Of a stretch of 17,105 nucleotides of DNA, positions 1-6,935 are shown one piece after another. The number at the start of each line of letters is the position of its first letter. Positions within the stretch are counted from its first letter, which is position 1. The translations under genes and the position numbers were made by a program. Under the pieces are notes generated by a model. The model was given only the letters and a program-made list of their open reading frames with translations. It was not told where the DNA came from and did not search any database. The stretch lies in contig JAFZBT010000124.1 of the NCBI GenBank assembly GCA_017561615.1, forward strand, positions 1-17,105, written 5' to 3'. The stretch comes from Erysipelotrichaceae bacterium (GTDB taxonomy: Bacteria; Bacillota_I; Bacilli_A; Erysipelotrichales; Erysipelotrichaceae).

Positions 1-2025
1 GACTTCATTGATAACTACGACGGCGAGGAAAAGGAACCGGTCGTTCTTCCGGCACACATTCCCAACCTGCTGATCAACGGTTCAACCGGCATTGCGGTCG
101 GCATGGCTACCAACATCCCGCCTCACAACATTGGTGAAACAATTGATGCCATCAAGGCCGTCATCGACAATCCCGACATTGAAGTAATTGAACTGATGAA
201 CACCTGTCTGCAGGGGCCGGACTTCCCGACCGGCGGCATCATTCTTGGCCGCAGCGGCATCAAGAGAGCCTATGAAACCGGTAAGGGAACCATCTATGTC
301 CGCTCTAAGGCAGAAATCAATGAACTGCCGGGCGGCAAGCATGAGATCATCATTACTGAGATTCCCTATGGCGTAAACAAGAAGGCGCTGTATACCAACA
401 TCGTCTCCCTGGCCCGCGAAAAGGAAATCGAAGGCGTTACCAACATGGCTGATGAGTCCAACATGGACGGCATCAAGATCATCATAGAAGTCAGAAAGGA
501 CATCCAGCCGGAAGTCCTGCTTAACCAGCTCTATCACCGTACTCAGCTGCAGATCTCCTATGGCATCAACATGCTGGCGCTGGTAAACAACACGCCGATG
601 GTCATGCCGCTGAAGAAGCTGATACAGGTCTACATTGACCATCAGATCGACATCGTCACCAGAAGAACTCAGTATGATCTTCAGAAGGCTCTGGACAGAG
701 CCCATATCCTGGAAGGCCTGCTGATCGCAGTCGACAACATTGATGAAGTCGTCAGCATCATCAGAACTTCGCAGAACGATGACGAAGCCATGAGCCGGCT
801 GATGAACAGATTCAGTCTGTCTGAGATCCAGGCCAAGGCCATTCTCGACATGCAGCTCAGAAGGCTTACCGGTCTGAACCGGCTGAAGCTCGAAGAAGAA
901 TACCGGGCGCTGGAGGAACAGATTGCCGATTACCGCGACATCCTGGCTCATCATGAACGCGTTCTGGCGATCATCAAGAGCGAACTCGATGAGATAAAGG
1001 CCAAGTACGGAGACGACCGCAAGACGGAAATCAATGACAACGAAGGCGACATCGACGACGAGTCGCTGATCCCGGTCGAGGATGTCACCGTCTGCATCAC
1101 TACCAACGGCTACATCAAGAGAACGACCATTGATACCTATAAGGTGCAGAACCGCGGCGGCAAGGGCATCCGCGGCATGGCGGTCAATACGGACGACATG
1201 ATTGACCAGATGATCAACATGTCGACTCACGACGACCTGCTGCTGTTCACCGACCTGGGCAAGGTCTACCGGATGAAGGGATACAAGGTGCCCAATGCCA
1301 GCCGGATCGCCAAGGGCATACCGGTCGTCAACCTGCTGAATCTCAGCAAGAACGAAAAGGTCAAGGCCATGATCGACGTCACTGCCGATCCGGAACTTGA
1401 GCACGAATACATGTTCTTTGTCACTACCAACGGTCTGATCAAGAGAGTCCCGATGTCGGAATTCCTTTCCATCAGACAGTCCGGCAAGGTAGCCATCGTC
1501 TTAAGAGAGGACGACACCCTGTTTGCCACGCAGCTGACCAGCGGTAACGACGAGATCATCATTGCCGGAGACAACGGCAAGGCCATTCGCTTCAATGAGC
1601 AGGATGTCCGGCCGATGGGAAGAAATGCGGCCGGCGTCAAGGGATTCAATACTGATGGCGGAAAGGTAATCGGTGTTGCGACTGACCGGATGGGCGAATA
1701 TGTTCTTTCCATCACGGAAAAGGGCTACGGCAAGAAGACGCCGCTGAGCGACTACCGACTGACTCAGAGAGGCGGCAAGGGCGTTACGACCATCAACATA
1801 ACCGAGAAGAACGGAAAGCTGGTTTGCCTGAAGGCCGTCAACGGAGACGAGGACGCCCTGGTCATGACTGACGAAGGAACGATCATCAGGATCTCGCTCG
1901 CTGACGTTGCCTTATACGGACGAAACACCCAGGGCGTAAGACTGATCAATGTCGGCGACTCCAAGGTTGCGACGGTTACCGTGGTAGCCCGCGAACAGGA
2001 AGAAGAAAGCGATAAGGAGCAATAA
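1..2025 (+). CDS. gyrA: DNA gyrase subunit A, 3' part (5' end outside window)
   Basis: Breakage-reunion subunit of DNA gyrase, which with GyrB introduces negative supercoils using ATP. The frame is open from base 1 and gives 674 residues. It begins inside the breakage-reunion domain with the family stretch NYDGEEKEP and then [14 protein letters not shown] at about residues 30-50 of the fragment. By comparison with known GyrA roughly 150 N-terminal residues are missing, including the active-site tyrosine and the quinolone-resistance region. The tower/coiled-coil region follows, then the C-terminal DNA-wrapping beta-pinwheel. That domain carries a GyrA-box QNRGGKG encoded at 1147-1167 and a second, related TQRGGKG at 1762-1782. 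The QNRGGKG box and the acidic tail ([10 protein letters not shown]) favour GyrA over ParC. The stop is followed after 3 nt by the deacetylase gene, so the two are probably cotranscribed. Confidence 0.97.
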   Translation, partial: DFIDNYDGEEKEPVVLPAHIPNLLINGSTGIAVGMATNIPPHNIGETIDAIKAVIDNPDIEVIELMNTCLQGPDFPTGGIILGRSGIKRAYETGKGTIYVRSKAEINELPGGKHEIIITEIPYGVNKKALYTNIVSLAREKEIEGVTNMADESNMDGIKIIIEVRKDIQPEVLLNQLYHRTQLQISYGINMLALVNNTPMVMPLKKLIQVYIDHQIDIVTRRTQYDLQKALDRAHILEGLLIAVDNIDEVVSIIRTSQNDDEAMSRLMNRFSLSEIQAKAILDMQLRRLTGLNRLKLEEEYRALEEQIADYRDILAHHERVLAIIKSELDEIKAKYGDDRKTEINDNEGDIDDESLIPVEDVTVCITTNGYIKRTTIDTYKVQNRGGKGIRGMAVNTDDMIDQMINMSTHDDLLLFTDLGKVYRMKGYKVPNASRIAKGIPVVNLLNLSKNEKVKAMIDVTADPELEHEYMFFVTTNGLIKRVPMSEFLSIRQSGKVAIVLREDDTLFATQLTSGNDEIIIAGDNGKAIRFNEQDVRPMGRNAAGVKGFNTDGGKVIGVATDRMGEYVLSITEKGYGKKTPLSDYRLTQRGGKGVTTINITEKNGKLVCLKAVNGDEDALVMTDEGTIIRISLADVALYGRNTQGVRLINVGDSKVATVTVVAREQEEESDKEQ

Positions 2026-2028
2026 GTC

Positions 2029-3507
2029 ATGAAAAAACGGAAAGGCCTATGGATCATAGCGGCCATCCTGCTGCTGGCAGGCGTGCTTGCCTTCAGCAAG
2101 GGAAAGATCGAGTTCAGCACCGAGGACAAGCAGCAGCTGACCTTTGAGTATGGACAGGAAATCATCCTTCCGGAGGTAAAGGCTGAATACAGCCGGCTGC
2201 TGGGATTGTTCGGCAAAAAGAGCCTTGATGTCGTTCAGACGGGCGAAATAAAAAACGAACTGGGCAGTTATCCGCTGAGTTGGAAGGCAAGCAACAACGG
2301 CGCGGAAAAAGAGATTTACATGACCGTCAGCATCGTTGATACGACAGCTCCGGAGATTACACTGGTCCATCAGGAAGATCATTTCACGGATTTCGGCAGC
2401 GAGTATCAGGAAGAAGGATATACCGCCTTTGACATTCATGACGGAGATCTTACCGAAAAAGTAACGGTAACCAGCGATGGAGAAACCGTTACCTACACGG
2501 TTTCCGATCAGAGCGGAAACCAGGCCACGGCCAGTCGTCAGATCGTTTACAAGGACCTTTCCGCTCCGGTAATCACTCTTAACGGATCCTCCAGCATGAG
2601 CATCAAGGTTGGAGGCAAATATGAAGAAAAAGGATGTAAAGCCGTTGACAGTCACGACGGAGATCTTACCGATAGGGTAAAGATAGCCGGAAGCGTCAAC
2701 ACGGCAAAGGCCGGCAAGTATACCATCACCTACACGGTAAGCGATGAGGCGGGGAACACCGCCAAGGCAACCCGCGTAGTGACGGTAAGCAAGAAGAGCA
2801 GCAGTTCGTCGGGCTCCGGCTCAGGGTCTGGTTCAAGTTCCAGCTCAGGATCCGGTTCAAGTTCGGATTACGGAACGGGATCAGGAGGCGTTGTGTACCT
2901 GACCTTTGACGACGGACCGGGCCCATACACGAAAAAACTGCTGGACATTCTTGATAAGTACAACGTCAAGGTAACCTTCTTCGTGACCGGCAACCGGGCC
3001 GATTACCGCAAGTACATAACCGAAGCTTCCAGAAGAGGACACACGATCGCCCTGCACAGCTACTCTCACAGTTACAGCAAGTGCTATACTTCGCTGGACG
3101 GTTACTGGGAAGATCTGAACAAGCTGAGCGACCTGGTCTATCAGCTGACCGGAAAGCGGTCCAAGCTGGTCAGGCTTCCGGGCGGCAGCTCCAATACCGT
3201 CAGCAAGAAGTACTGCACCGGCATCATAACCAAGATCTGCAAGTCGCTTACTGACAAGGGTTACCGATATACCGACTGGAACGTTTCCAGCGGCGACGCC
3301 GGAGGAACGACATCGGCCAGTAAGGTAGCGCAGAACGTCATCAACGGCATCAAGAAGCACAAGGTTTCGATCGTGCTTCAGCATGACATCAAATCCTACA
3401 GCGTTGATGCTGTTGAGGAGATCATCAAGTGGGGTCTGGCTAACGGATATAAGTTCCTGCCGATGACAAGTTCGTCCCCGGTAGTCCATCACTCCATCAG
3501 AAACTAA
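2029..3507 (+). CDS. Membrane-anchored polysaccharide deacetylase (CE4/NodB) with Ig-like repeats
   Basis: A predicted extracellular deacetylase of N-acetylated glycans, most likely peptidoglycan. The 492 residues show an N-terminal signal anchor (about 7-22, no clear cleavage site) and an ill-defined segment to about 103. Two Ig-like domains of the DUF5011 type follow (about 107-174 and 178-254), each with a DGDLT motif. A Ser/Gly linker (about 256-287) leads to the NodB domain. The CE4 motifs are all visible: TFDDGP at 292-297 (D294 catalytic base, D295 metal), HSYSH at 343-347 (metal ligands H343 and H347), RLPGG at 382-386, DWN at 416-418, and LQHD at 450-453 (H452 catalytic acid). The start has an AAGGAG site at 2014-2019 inside the end of gyrA, 9 nt upstream. 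Substrate specificity (GlcNAc versus MurNAc) cannot be read from sequence. The pairing with gyrA is probably positional, not functional. Confidence 0.9.
   Translation: MKKRKGLWIIAAILLLAGVLAFSKGKIEFSTEDKQQLTFEYGQEIILPEVKAEYSRLLGLFGKKSLDVVQTGEIKNELGSYPLSWKASNNGAEKEIYMTVSIVDTTAPEITLVHQEDHFTDFGSEYQEEGYTAFDIHDGDLTEKVTVTSDGETVTYTVSDQSGNQATASRQIVYKDLSAPVITLNGSSSMSIKVGGKYEEKGCKAVDSHDGDLTDRVKIAGSVNTAKAGKYTITYTVSDEAGNTAKATRVVTVSKKSSSSSGSGSGSGSSSSSGSGSSSDYGTGSGGVVYLTFDDGPGPYTKKLLDILDKYNVKVTFFVTGNRADYRKYITEASRRGHTIALHSYSHSYSKCYTSLDGYWEDLNKLSDLVYQLTGKRSKLVRLPGGSSNTVSKKYCTGIITKICKSLTDKGYRYTDWNVSSGDAGGTTSASKVAQNVINGIKKHKVSIVLQHDIKSYSVDAVEEIIKWGLANGYKFLPMTSSSPVVHHSIRN
2441..2672 (+). repeat. Direct repeat marking duplicated Ig-like domains
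   Basis: The 16-nt string ACGGAGATCTTACCGA occurs exactly at 2441-2456 and again at 2657-2672, 216 bp (72 codons) apart. It encodes the conserved DGDLT turn of the two Ig-like domains. A shorter shared string, ACCTACACGGT, lies further along each repeat. Identity at the DNA level suggests an in-frame tandem duplication of one domain that is not very old, or gene conversion between the copies. Confidence 0.75.
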
Positions 3508-3510
3508 GCG

Positions 3511-3539
3511 TTGAATTGTAAAAAAGGTTAGATTATAAT
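3511..3539 (+). promoter_or_regulatory. Sigma-A type promoter of the serS T-box leader
   Basis: A -35 box TTGAAT (3511-3516) and a perfect -10 box TATAAT (3534-3539) are separated by exactly 17 bp, which predicts a transcript start near 3546. It lies just after the deacetylase stop codon. I see no terminator hairpin between that gene and this promoter, so some read-through from the gyrA unit is possible. Confidence 0.8.
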
Positions 3540-3545
3540 TGGTTT

Positions 3546-3762
3546 AACAGCTGTGAAGAGGCCAAGTAGTCAGACACCGCTTCATTGAAGAGAGACATCG
3601 GCCGGTGCGAGATGTCATGAAGAGTCTGCCGAATCCACCTTGGAGCCGAAAGCAATGCTTTCCGGGTAAAACCGTTATCTAATTAAGAAGCCGGAATAAT
3701 TCCGGATAAGAAGGGTGGCACCACGAGACATCGTCCCTTTACGGATGATGTCTTTATTTTTG
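3546..3762 (+). promoter_or_regulatory. T-box leader (tRNA-Ser responsive) of serS
   Basis: A tRNA-sensing leader that lets transcription continue into serS when uncharged tRNA-Ser accumulates. Visible elements include the Stem I AGTA loop-E motif (3565-3568) and a Stem I helix CAGAC (3571-3575) pairing with GTCTG (3624-3628). The distal GGTGCGA (3604-3610) is also present. The specifier region GAA-TCC-ACC at 3631-3639 reads the serine codon TCC at 3634-3636. CCGGAA/TTCCGG (3691-3705) forms a short hairpin, probably Stem III. The T-box itself is AAGGGTGGCACCACG (3711-3725). Its TGGC would pair with the GCCA end of a tRNA with discriminator G73, as in bacterial tRNA-Ser. Specifier, discriminator and downstream gene all agree on serine. 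Confidence 0.93.
3725..3762 (+). terminator. T-box regulated intrinsic terminator
   Basis: An 11-bp stem, AGACATCGTCC (3726-3736) with GGATGATGTCT (3743-3753) and one G-T wobble, closes a 6-nt loop and is followed by TTTATTTTT (3754-3762). Its 5' arm begins directly after the T-box sequence. This matches the known arrangement in which antiterminator and terminator are alternative folds. Confidence 0.92.
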
Positions 3763-3782
3763 AGAGAAGGAGCAGTGATATT

Positions 3783-5066
3783 ATGCTGGACATGAACTTT
3801 ATCAGAAACAATCCCGAAAAGGTGAAGGAAAACATCAGGAAGAAATTTCAGGATCAGAAGCTTCCTCTGGTCGACGAGCTCATCGAACTGGACCGGCAGT
3901 ACCGCCAGTTCAAGACGACTGATGACGAACTGAGAGCTCAGAGAAACGCCATCTCCAAGCAGATCGGCGGCTTAATGAAGGAAAAGAAAGTTGACGAAGC
4001 TAACCAGGCCAAGGCCCAGGTCGGCCAGATCAACGAGACTCTTCAGGAAAACGAAAAGAAGGAAGATGAACTGTTTGAAAAGGCCCGGAAGATCCAGATG
4101 ATGATCCCCAACATCATTGCGGATGACGTACCGATCGGCCGCGACGACAGTTTCAACGTTGAGGAGCAGAGATTCGGCGAACCCGCTCTCAAGGACTTTG
4201 AGATTCCCTATCACGCCGACATCATGGCCAGATTCAACGGTCTGGACAAGGACGCTGCCGGCCGGGTCACCGGCAACGGCTTCTACTATCTGATGGGAGA
4301 CATTGCCCGCCTGCACTCTGCCGTTCTGGCTTATGCCCGCGATTTCATGATCGACAAGGGCTTTACTTACTGCATTCCGCCGTTCATGATCAGAAGCGCT
4401 GCCGTTGACGGCGTCATGTCCTTTGCCGAAAAGGAGAACATGATGTACAAGATTGAGGGAGAAGACCTCTACCTCATCGGCACATCTGAGCATTCGATGA
4501 TCGCCAAGTTCAAGGACCAGATCCTGAAGGAAAGCGATCTGCCGATCACTATGACCTCATATTCTCCCTGTTTCCGCAAGGAAGTAGGCGCCCACGGCAT
4601 AGAGGAAAGAGGCGTTTACCGGATCCATCAGTTCGAAAAGCAGGAAATGATCGTTGTCTGCAAGCCCGAAGATTCTGAAGCCTGGTATGACAGAATGTGG
4701 AATTATTCCGTTGAGCTTTTCCGAAGCCTGGACATTCCCGTCAGAAAACTGGTCTGCTGCTCAGGCGACCTGGCCGACCTGAAGTACCGTTCATGCGACA
4801 TTGAGGCCTGGAGCCCCCGCCAGCAGAAGTACTTTGAGGTCTGCTCATGCTCGAACCTGACGGACGCTCAGGCGAGAAGGCTGGGCATCAGAGTCCAGGG
4901 AGAAGAAGGCAAGTACTTTGCGCACACCCTGAACAACACGGTCGTTGCTCCGCCGAGAATGCTCATCGCCTTCCTGGAAAACAACCTGAATGCCGACGGT
5001 TCGGTCAGCATCCCCAAGGTTCTGCAGCCTTACATGGGCGGCAAGGAAAAGCTGGAAGTCAAGTAA
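3783..5066 (+). CDS. serS: Seryl-tRNA synthetase
   Basis: Charges tRNA-Ser (and tRNA-Sec if present) with serine in the cytoplasm. The 427-residue length is normal. An N-terminal coiled-coil tRNA-binding arm spans about 27-108, rich in Lys, Glu and Gln, followed by the class II catalytic core. Motif 2 is CFRKEVGAHG (263-272) with R265 and E267, running into RIHQFEKQE (280-288). Motif 3 has the invariant arginine at R392 in HTLNNTVVAPPR. The serine-pocket segment reads LIGTSEHSM (231-239) instead of the usual bacterial PTAEVPLTN. That segment and the HTLNN/IPKVL tail look closer to archaeal-type SerRS. An AAGGAG site (3767-3772) sits 10 nt before the ATG. Expression is controlled by the T-box leader upstream; vanY follows after 7 nt. 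Confidence 0.97.
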   Translation: MLDMNFIRNNPEKVKENIRKKFQDQKLPLVDELIELDRQYRQFKTTDDELRAQRNAISKQIGGLMKEKKVDEANQAKAQVGQINETLQENEKKEDELFEKARKIQMMIPNIIADDVPIGRDDSFNVEEQRFGEPALKDFEIPYHADIMARFNGLDKDAAGRVTGNGFYYLMGDIARLHSAVLAYARDFMIDKGFTYCIPPFMIRSAAVDGVMSFAEKENMMYKIEGEDLYLIGTSEHSMIAKFKDQILKESDLPITMTSYSPCFRKEVGAHGIEERGVYRIHQFEKQEMIVVCKPEDSEAWYDRMWNYSVELFRSLDIPVRKLVCCSGDLADLKYRSCDIEAWSPRQQKYFEVCSCSNLTDAQARRLGIRVQGEEGKYFAHTLNNTVVAPPRMLIAFLENNLNADGSVSIPKVLQPYMGGKEKLEVK

Positions 5067-5073
5067 TACTGAA

Positions 5074-6201
5074 ATGAAGAACAAGATCAGAGCAAAGAAG
5101 ATACTTGTTGCGCTTCTGGCGATCCTGGTCCTCTTAAGCGGGACCTATATTGGTTACCGGATCGTTTCCGAGCAGCAGAGAAGAAAGAAGATCATCGCAG
5201 CCTTTTCTGCTGAGGAAGGGTACGACGGCGCCCTGAACGAAAGGTACATAGCCTACTATGATCAGTATTACGACGTTGCCGTATCTGAACTTCTTGAGCT
5301 GGTAAACAACGGCATTGACCAATTGGATGTCAATTACGACCGGCGGCTGATCCGCTTCATAAAGGCGGAAGGCTTTGATTCGAAGGATATTGCCAGATAC
5401 CTGGAATACAGTGACAAGACGCAGGCAGACGAGGAAACCGTGGTCGGGCTGGTAAGTCACGACATCGACAAGAGCGGCTTGGAGTATAACGGCAGACTGA
5501 AGGATATTCTGGAAGACCCCTATTTCATCTGGGACAGAGTGGAAAGATACTGTGCCTATGACAGTTCTCACCAGGACGAAAACCTGAAGACCCGGGAGCT
5601 TGTTGAGCGCATCAACTGCAACCTTGACATGATTCCCAAGGGCGGGGACCTGCACGCAGATCCGGAGAAAGGCGTTCTGATACTGGTAAACAACTATTAT
5701 GACCTTATTGAGGACTTCGTACCGGACGACCTGGTAGATGTCGACAAGGCGTATTCCAGCAAGGGGGCCAGAATGGACGCTGAAGCATACAGCCATTTTG
5801 TCCAGATGGCTGAAGCTGCCAGGGCGGCCGGATATAAAGTCACGATCAACGGCGACAACGGCTACCGGAGCTACAGTTATCAGAGCACTGTGTTTGAGTA
5901 TTACTGTAAGATGCTGGGGAGAGAAGCCGGCGAAAAACGCGCGGCGCAGCCGGGATACAGCGAACATCAGACCGGTCTGGCCGCAGACATCGCAGTCGAC
6001 AAGGCCAAGGGTTTTAACTGGCTGGCAGAGAACTGCTACAAATACGGGTTCATTGTCCGTTATCCGGACGACAAGACGGACATTACCGGATACGTCTATG
6101 AGAGATGGCATTTCCGTTATGTCGGCACAGACGTAGCTGAATACATTCACAAGACGGGGATAACCTTTGACGAATACTACGCCTGCTTCGTTGAACCGTA
6201 A
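5074..6201 (+). CDS. VanY-type D-alanyl-D-alanine carboxypeptidase, membrane-anchored
   Basis: A predicted zinc D,D-carboxypeptidase that trims the terminal D-Ala from peptidoglycan stem peptides outside the membrane. From ATG 5074 it has 375 residues. This start places a classic signal anchor at the N-terminus (basic MKNKIRAKK, hydrophobic 10-28), whereas an upstream in-frame ATG at 4990 lies inside serS. The SxHxxGxxxD zinc motif is SEHQTGLAAD at 296-305 (H298, D305) and the ExWH motif is ERWH at 343-346 (E343, H346). Arginine stands where proline is common. R265 in NGYRSY fits the usual substrate-side arginine. Between anchor and enzyme lie three degenerate repeats of about 50 residues (see findings). 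The ribosome site is weak, and the gene may rely on coupling to serS. A role in vancomycin resistance is not implied, as no vanHAX genes are visible. Confidence 0.9.
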   Translation: MKNKIRAKKILVALLAILVLLSGTYIGYRIVSEQQRRKKIIAAFSAEEGYDGALNERYIAYYDQYYDVAVSELLELVNNGIDQLDVNYDRRLIRFIKAEGFDSKDIARYLEYSDKTQADEETVVGLVSHDIDKSGLEYNGRLKDILEDPYFIWDRVERYCAYDSSHQDENLKTRELVERINCNLDMIPKGGDLHADPEKGVLILVNNYYDLIEDFVPDDLVDVDKAYSSKGARMDAEAYSHFVQMAEAARAAGYKVTINGDNGYRSYSYQSTVFEYYCKMLGREAGEKRAAQPGYSEHQTGLAADIAVDKAKGFNWLAENCYKYGFIVRYPDDKTDITGYVYERWHFRYVGTDVAEYIHKTGITFDEYYACFVEP

Positions 6202-6203
6202 GA

Positions 6204-6219
6204 TGTTCCACGTGAAACA
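6204..6219. promoter_or_regulatory. parS: parS centromere site 1
   Basis: TGTTCCACGTGAAACA is an exact match to the Bacillus-type parS consensus TGTTNCACGTGAAACA bound by ParB/Spo0J. It begins 2 bp after the vanY stop codon. Confidence 0.95.
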
Positions 6220-6227
6220 TAAAGCAG

Positions 6228-6259
6228 AGAGCCCGGCATAAGGCCGAGGCTCTTTTGTT
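6228..6259 (+). terminator. Intrinsic terminator after vanY
   Basis: AGAGCC-CGGC (6228-6237) pairs with GCCG-A-GGCTCT (6243-6253). The single bulged A is 6247 and the loop is ATAAG. The tract TTTTGTTT follows. It should end the serS-vanY transcript. The last bases of its T-tract form the left edge of parS site 2. Confidence 0.8.
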
Positions 6260-6271
6260 TCACGTGAAACA
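6256..6271. promoter_or_regulatory. parS: parS centromere site 2
   Basis: TGTTTCACGTGAAACA is a perfect 16-bp palindrome and the canonical parS sequence. Its centre is 52 bp from that of site 1. Confidence 0.96.
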
Positions 6272-6293
6272 AACGGCAGCAGACAGCTTCTGA

Positions 6294-6309
6294 TGTTCCA
6301 CGTGGAACA
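6294..6309. promoter_or_regulatory. parS: parS centromere site 3
   Basis: TGTTCCACGTGGAACA is a perfect palindrome and a common parS variant (one change from the Bacillus consensus). Its centre is 38 bp from that of site 2. It ends 3 bp before the -35 box of the SRP RNA promoter. Confidence 0.9.
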
Positions 6310-6312
6310 CTG

Positions 6313-6341
6313 TTGAAAAGAGAAGAGGCAGATGATAAAAT
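6313..6341 (+). promoter_or_regulatory. Promoter of the SRP RNA gene
   Basis: TTGAAA (6313-6318) and TAAAAT (6336-6341) are separated by 17 bp and match the vegetative sigma consensus closely. The predicted start is near 6348, exactly where the outer stem of the SRP RNA begins. Downstream tadA probably depends on read-through from this promoter. Confidence 0.8.
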
Positions 6342-6347
6342 GACAGT

Positions 6348-6426
6348 GGTACAACATGAGGAGTTTTAATTTGGTCAGGACGGGAACGTAGCAGCCACGT
6401 AAACGAATTGTGTGTGTACCGTTTTT
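6348..6426 (+). ncRNA. ffs: Signal recognition particle RNA (4.5S/scRNA-like, short form)
   Basis: RNA scaffold of the bacterial SRP, which binds Ffh and targets membrane proteins to the translocon. The conserved Ffh-binding hairpin is clear: GGTCAGG (6373-6379), a 3-bp stem ACG/CGT, the GNRA tetraloop GGAA (6383-6386), then AGCAGCC (6390-6396). The hairpin stem differs from the Escherichia coli version on both sides, so pairing is kept. The ends pair as GGTACA (6348-6353) with TGTACC (6415-6420). More pairs continue inward, including GTTT (6363-6366) with AAAC (6401-6404). The folded RNA is about 73 nt, at the small end of the family and without an Alu domain. GTTTTTG directly after the stem could end transcription. 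In Bacillus subtilis the equivalent gene lies between tadA and dnaX; here it precedes tadA. Confidence 0.93.
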
Positions 6427-6438
6427 GTGAGGGAAAAC

Positions 6439-6912
6439 ATGGAAGTAGAATTCATGAAGGAAGCGCTGAAGGAAGCCGACAAGGCCTTCAGACTGGGAGA
6501 AATACCGGTCGGAGCAGTTGTGGTGAAAGACGGGCAGATAATCGGCCGCGGACATAACACCAGAGAAAAGGACCAGCAGGCGGCCGGTCATGCAGAAATG
6601 ACGGCGATCAGGCAGGCCTGCCGCCGCCTTAACAGCTGGAGACTGGACGGATGCTCCATCTATGTAACGCTGGAACCGTGCCCGATGTGCGCCGGCGCCA
6701 TCATGCAGGCACGTATCAGCAGCGTTTGTTTTGCGGTGGAAGATCCGAAAGCGGGGGCTTTCGGGAGCGTGCTTGACCTGTCGGTGGTACAGGGACTGCC
6801 GTCATACCCGCTTGTTTATCAGGGATTATTGGCCGGAGAGGCTAAGAATATGTTGAGTGCGTTCTTCGCGAAAATGCGGGACAAAAGAAACAAAAGGGCA
6901 GAAGAAATATAG
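6439..6912 (+). CDS. tadA: tRNA-specific adenosine deaminase
   Basis: Converts A34 to inosine in the wobble position of the tRNA-Arg(ACG) anticodon. From ATG 6439 the protein has 157 residues, normal for TadA. The zinc-deaminase motifs are HAE at 51-53 (zinc ligand H51, catalytic E53) and PCPMC at 80-84 (zinc ligands C81 and C84), followed by the family's AGAIMQARI. I chose ATG 6439 because TGAGGG (6428-6433) lies 5 nt upstream and the resulting N-terminus MEVEFMKEALKEA matches the family. An in-frame GTG at 6412 lies inside the SRP RNA and is unlikely. dnaX starts 23 nt after the stop, consistent with a tadA-dnaX-recR transcript. The rest of the cytidine deaminase superfamily is less likely, given the length and the neighbours. 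Confidence 0.95.
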   Translation: MEVEFMKEALKEADKAFRLGEIPVGAVVVKDGQIIGRGHNTREKDQQAAGHAEMTAIRQACRRLNSWRLDGCSIYVTLEPCPMCAGAIMQARISSVCFAVEDPKAGAFGSVLDLSVVQGLPSYPLVYQGLLAGEAKNMLSAFFAKMRDKRNKRAEEI

Positions 6913-6935
6913 TATAATAAGATTAAGGAGCTACT

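Noticed and set aside
82..1404. Minus-strand open frame of 440 codons opposite gyrA
   Set aside because: It lies wholly antisense to a strongly conserved gene, its product has no recognisable motif, and such shadows are expected from the codon bias of gyrA.
4990..5073. Upstream ATG giving vanY 28 extra residues
   Set aside because: It lies inside serS, and the extension would bury the signal anchor that starts at ATG 5074.
6412..6438. GTG start for tadA, adding nine residues
   Set aside because: The GTG lies within the SRP RNA stem. ATG 6439 has a ribosome site at good spacing and gives a family-like N-terminus.
5134..6591. Minus-strand open frame of 485 codons opposite vanY, the parS island, the SRP RNA and the start of tadA
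   Set aside because: It crosses three parS sites, a terminator and the SRP RNA gene, has no recognisable domain, and the + strand features are independently supported.
6913..6918. TATAAT between tadA and dnaX as a dnaX promoter
   Set aside because: No -35 is found at a suitable distance and no extended -10 TG is present. The predicted start would fall on the ribosome site, leaving almost no leader.
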